From Bradyrhizobium monzae (GTDB taxonomy: Bacteria > Pseudomonadota > Alphaproteobacteria > Rhizobiales > Xanthobacteraceae): a stretch of DNA of 64,000 bases. Positions 61,636-64,000 of the stretch are shown in pieces; position 1 is the stretch's first letter; every line of letters starts with the position of its first letter. The stretch is taken from the NCBI RefSeq assembly GCF_021458635.1, contig NZ_JAIRDQ010000008.1, positions 186,001-250,000 on the forward strand, given 5' to 3'. The notes under the pieces were generated by a model. The model was not told where the DNA came from. It searched no databases and was given only the letters and a program-made list of their open reading frames with translations. The position numbers and the translations under genes were made by a program.

Positions 61636-62229
61636 ATGTCGAAAGAGTCGCGCAAGTTCAGGGTTCCCGATGCGTTGGCGAACGTCTACGATTTCGCCAA
61701 TACGCTGGATGTCCGCCATTTCACTCATTTCGGTTTGGCGCACCCCCAGAGCGACGAACTCGCTGGGCCGAAGCAACTGGCGGATTGGATGCGCGATCGC
61801 GGGCTTGGAGCTGAGGGCGGGCGGGTCACGCTTGCGATGTTCGAGACCGCGCTGGCGCTGCGCGGCGCGTTGCGCGCCTATCTGCAGTGCGAGCCGGCCG
61901 AACGGCGGCGGAACAGGGACGTGCTCAATGTTCTCGATGGCGCGCTGGTGCCGTTTCCATTGCGGGTGGAGCTGCGCGCGGGACAGGGTGCAATACTGTC
62001 GGCAGCGCGCGAAGACGCGCTCGCTGGTCTATCGGCGGTCGCTGTCGAACTTCATGACGCAGCCCTTCTGGGATCGTTGGACCGGTTGAAAATGTGTGCG
62101 TCCGAGGAATGCCGCCGGGTGTTCTTCGACCGGTCGAAACCGGCGACGCGGCGCTGGTGCATGTCAACGCTATGCGGCAACCGGATGAAAACGCGGGCCT
62201 ATCGCGAGCGGCAGCGCGAAGCGAAATAG
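61636..62229 (+). CDS. CGNR zinc-finger protein, probable regulator
   Basis: A 197-residue protein of the ABATE/CGNR family. The N-terminal ABATE-like domain covers about residues 1-145 (ANVYDFANTLDVRHFTHFGL). The C-terminal zinc finger has CASEECRRVFFDRSKPATRR and the motif CGNRMKTRAYRERQ. Such proteins are treated as stress- or ligand-responsive transcription regulators. ATG 61636 follows GGGGG; an in-frame TTG at 61621 is weaker. It is divergent from the amidase-MFS pair and is its probable regulator. Confidence 0.9.
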   Translation: MSKESRKFRVPDALANVYDFANTLDVRHFTHFGLAHPQSDELAGPKQLADWMRDRGLGAEGGRVTLAMFETALALRGALRAYLQCEPAERRRNRDVLNVLDGALVPFPLRVELRAGQGAILSAAREDALAGLSAVAVELHDAALLGSLDRLKMCASEECRRVFFDRSKPATRRWCMSTLCGNRMKTRAYRERQREAK

Positions 62230-62230
62230 C

Positions 62231-62719
62231 TCAGGCGCGGTAGTGGCCCGATTTGCCGCCGAGCTTCTCGATGAGCTGGATACCCTCGATGCGGACGCCG
62301 CGCTCCACCGCCTTGATCATGTCGTAGATGGTGAGGCAGGCGACCGAGACCGCCGTCAGCGCCTCCATCTCGACGCCGGTAGGGCCGGTCACCTTGACGC
62401 TGGCACGCACCACACAGCCCGGCAGCTTCGCGTCGGGCTCGATGTCGACCGTCACCTTCGACAGCGCGAGCGGATGACAGAGCGGGATCAGCTCGGAGGT
62501 GCGTTTCGCCGCCATGATGCCGGCGATGCGCGCGGTGCCGAGCACGTCGCCCTTCTTGGCATTGCCGGAGACGATCAGGTCGAGCGTCGCCTTTTCCATG
62601 ACCACGCGCCCCTCGGCGACAGCGAGCCGCTCGGTTGCGGCCTTGTCCGAGACGTCGACCATCCGCGCCTCGCCGGAGGCGCTGATATGGGTGAGGGCAG
62701 GGCTCGCTTTGCGCGCCAT
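62231..62719 (-). CDS. moaC: Cyclic pyranopterin monophosphate synthase MoaC
   Basis: A 162-residue enzyme that converts the MoaA product into cyclic pyranopterin monophosphate, an early molybdenum cofactor step. Family text: MVDVSDKAATERLAVAEGRV, KKGDVLGTARIAGIMAAKRT, LIPLCHPLALSKVTVDIE, GVEMEALTAVSVACLTIYDM and the closing KLGGKSGHYRA. It lies 1 bp after the trpC stop. moeA, often directly downstream in relatives, is 13.5 kb away. Confidence 0.96.
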   Translation of the reverse strand: MARKASPALTHISASGEARMVDVSDKAATERLAVAEGRVVMEKATLDLIVSGNAKKGDVLGTARIAGIMAAKRTSELIPLCHPLALSKVTVDIEPDAKLPGCVVRASVKVTGPTGVEMEALTAVSVACLTIYDMIKAVERGVRIEGIQLIEKLGGKSGHYRA

Positions 62720-62720
62720 A

Positions 62721-63542
62721 TCAGCGCGTGCCCGTGGCGCGGGCGTTGGTCTCGCGCGCGAGCAGCGTGCGCGTCGCCGCGGTGACGTCGGCCTGCCGCA
62801 TCAGGCTCTCGCCGACCAGGAAGGTCGACATGCCCACGCGCTCGAGCCGGGTGAGGTCGGCCGGCGTGAAGATGCCGCTCTCGCCGACCATCAGCCGCTC
62901 CGCAGGAATCAGCGGCGCCAGCGTCTCGCTGGTCGCAAGCGTGGTCTCGAAGGTGCGCAGATTGCGGTTGTTGACCCCGATCATCGGCGAGCGCAGCTTC
63001 AGAGCCCGGTCGAGCTCGGCGCGATCGTGGATCTCGATCAGCACGTCCATGCCATGGGCAATTGCTGTGTCTTCGAGGTCCTTGGCCGTGGCGTTATCGA
63101 GCGCGGCCATGATGATGAGAATGCAGTCGGCGCCATGAGCACGCGCCTCGACGACCTGATAGGTGTCGAACAGAAAATCCTTGCGCAGCACCGGCAGCGA
63201 GGTCGCCGCGCGCGCGGCCGCCATGAAGTCGAGATGGCCCTGGAACGAGGGCGTGTCGGTCAGCACCGACAGGCAAGCCGCGCCGCCCGCCTCATAGGCC
63301 CTGGCGAGCACGGGCGGATCGAAATCCGCGCGGATCAGCCCCTTGGACGGCGAGGCCTTCTTCACCTCGGCGATCAGCGCATAGTCGCCATTGGTGTGCT
63401 TCGCCCTGATCGCGCGCACGAAGCCGCGCGGTGCGCCTTGCGCCTTGGCCTTGGCCTCCATTGCCGCGAGCGGCTGCGCGCGCTTGGCCGCGGCGATCTC
63501 CTCGCGCTTGTAGGCCTCGATCTTGGTCAGGATATCAGACAT
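62721..63542 (-). CDS. trpC: Indole-3-glycerol phosphate synthase
   Basis: A 273-residue TIM-barrel enzyme of tryptophan synthesis. Key segments: LIAEVKKASPSKGLIRADFD (Lys), LPVLRKDFLFDTYQVVEARA (Lys), IGVNNRNLRTFETTL and VGESGIFTPADLTRLERVGM. Catalytic residues are present. It lies between trpD (7-bp gap) and moaC in the standard trpD-trpC-moaC order. Confidence 0.97.
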   Translation of the reverse strand: MSDILTKIEAYKREEIAAAKRAQPLAAMEAKAKAQGAPRGFVRAIRAKHTNGDYALIAEVKKASPSKGLIRADFDPPVLARAYEAGGAACLSVLTDTPSFQGHLDFMAAARAATSLPVLRKDFLFDTYQVVEARAHGADCILIIMAALDNATAKDLEDTAIAHGMDVLIEIHDRAELDRALKLRSPMIGVNNRNLRTFETTLATSETLAPLIPAERLMVGESGIFTPADLTRLERVGMSTFLVGESLMRQADVTAATRTLLARETNARATGTR

Positions 63543-63549
63543 GACTCGC

Positions 63550-64000
63550 TCAGCTGTTCGAGACCGCGATCAGATGCTTCAGCCGCGCGTTCGCCGCGCC
63601 GCTGTCGAGCGATTTCGCACCGATCGCGACGCCCTCCTTGAGGTCCTTGGCGCGGCCGGCGACGATGAGCGCGGCGGCGGCGTTCATCAACGCGACGTCG
63701 CGATACGGGCTCGGCTTGCCGTCGAGCACGCTTTGCAGCGCGATCGCATTGGCGTCTGCATCGCCGCCCTTGAGCGCGCCGGGCTCGCAGCGCGACAGGC
63801 CGGCGTCTTCGGGCGTCACCTCGAAATTCCGGATCTCGCCATTGTGGAGCGCGCAGACGAAGGTCGGGCCGGTGAGGGTGATCTCGTCCAGTCCGTCGGA
63901 GCCGTGCACCACCCACGCGGATTCGGAGCCGAGATTCTTCAGCACCTGCGCCAGCGGCTGCACCCATTGCCGCGAGAACACGCCGACCATCTGCCGCTTC
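63550..64000 (-). CDS. trpD: Anthranilate phosphoribosyltransferase, 3' part
   Basis: The C-terminal 150 residues of TrpD. Conserved text: MVGVFSRQWVQPLAQVLKNL, AWVVHGSDGLDEITLTGPT, and the end IVAGRAKDLKEGVAIGAKSL. The frame is open to the window edge (64000), so the start lies beyond. TrpD attaches phosphoribose to anthranilate in tryptophan synthesis. Confidence 0.95.
   Translation of the reverse strand, partial: KRQMVGVFSRQWVQPLAQVLKNLGSESAWVVHGSDGLDEITLTGPTFVCALHNGEIRNFEVTPEDAGLSRCEPGALKGGDADANAIALQSVLDGKPSPYRDVALMNAAAALIVAGRAKDLKEGVAIGAKSLDSGAANARLKHLIAVSNS

Overview
The window is high-GC alphaproteobacterial chromosome, most likely Bradyrhizobium or a close Nitrobacteraceae relative. 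This rests on the order of the envelope and tryptophan/molybdopterin genes, the GTTC-N7-GTTC SOS box in front of lexA, and several small families common in bradyrhizobia (DUF768, DUF6471, CsbD, proline-rich secreted proteins). The genus is inference; the alphaproteobacterial assignment is strong.

Layout. 1-6.3 kb: bamA 3' end, then lpxD-fabZ-lpxA-lpxI-lpxB, the outer-membrane assembly and lipid A block, with overlapping stops and starts. 6.4-13.0 kb: a catabolic-looking locus. On the minus strand a heme-oxygenase-fold diiron protein, two [2Fe-2S] ferredoxins, a small unknown protein and an FCD-type GntR regulator; on the plus strand a permease, an aldehyde dehydrogenase and a GlcG/HbpS-type protein. 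Two GTATAC-type dyads lie in the divergent gap. 13.1-19.3 kb: a sugar ABC transporter operon (binding protein, two permeases, UgpC-type ATPase, SDR dehydrogenase) headed by a ROK repressor whose start codon lies in an inverted repeat. 19.5-26.2 kb: gltA, gltX, glnS, an NTF2-like protein, a DUF2171 protein and the first 409 codons of comEC.

26.2-44.6 kb: an 18.3-kb integrated element splits comEC exactly at TTCCAGA (26246-26252 and 44564-44570). It carries an excisionase, a tyrosine integrase, matching direct repeats just inside each end, a few phage packaging/head genes (P27 TerS, HK97 prohead protease) and many small unknown or decayed genes. No large terminase, portal, major capsid or tail gene is recognisable, so it is either a phage satellite-like island or a decayed prophage.

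44.6-48.7 kb: comEC 3' half, small genes, lexA and moeA. 48.9-61.6 kb: a block lying between moeA and moaC, genes usually close together in relatives. It holds a HAD phosphatase, an FMN 2-hydroxyacid dehydrogenase, the protease ctpA, a sensor GGDEF-EAL protein, an accessory patch (frameshifted unknown gene, tRNA-Leu with a 56-nt variable arm, frameshifted IS1595 transposase with a DUF6471 gene, truncated membrane gene), an MFS-amidase pair and a divergent CGNR regulator. 62.2-64.0 kb: moaC, trpC and the 3' part of trpD.

Several accessory genes carry single-base homopolymer frameshifts while core genes are intact. Recent decay and assembly error both remain possible.
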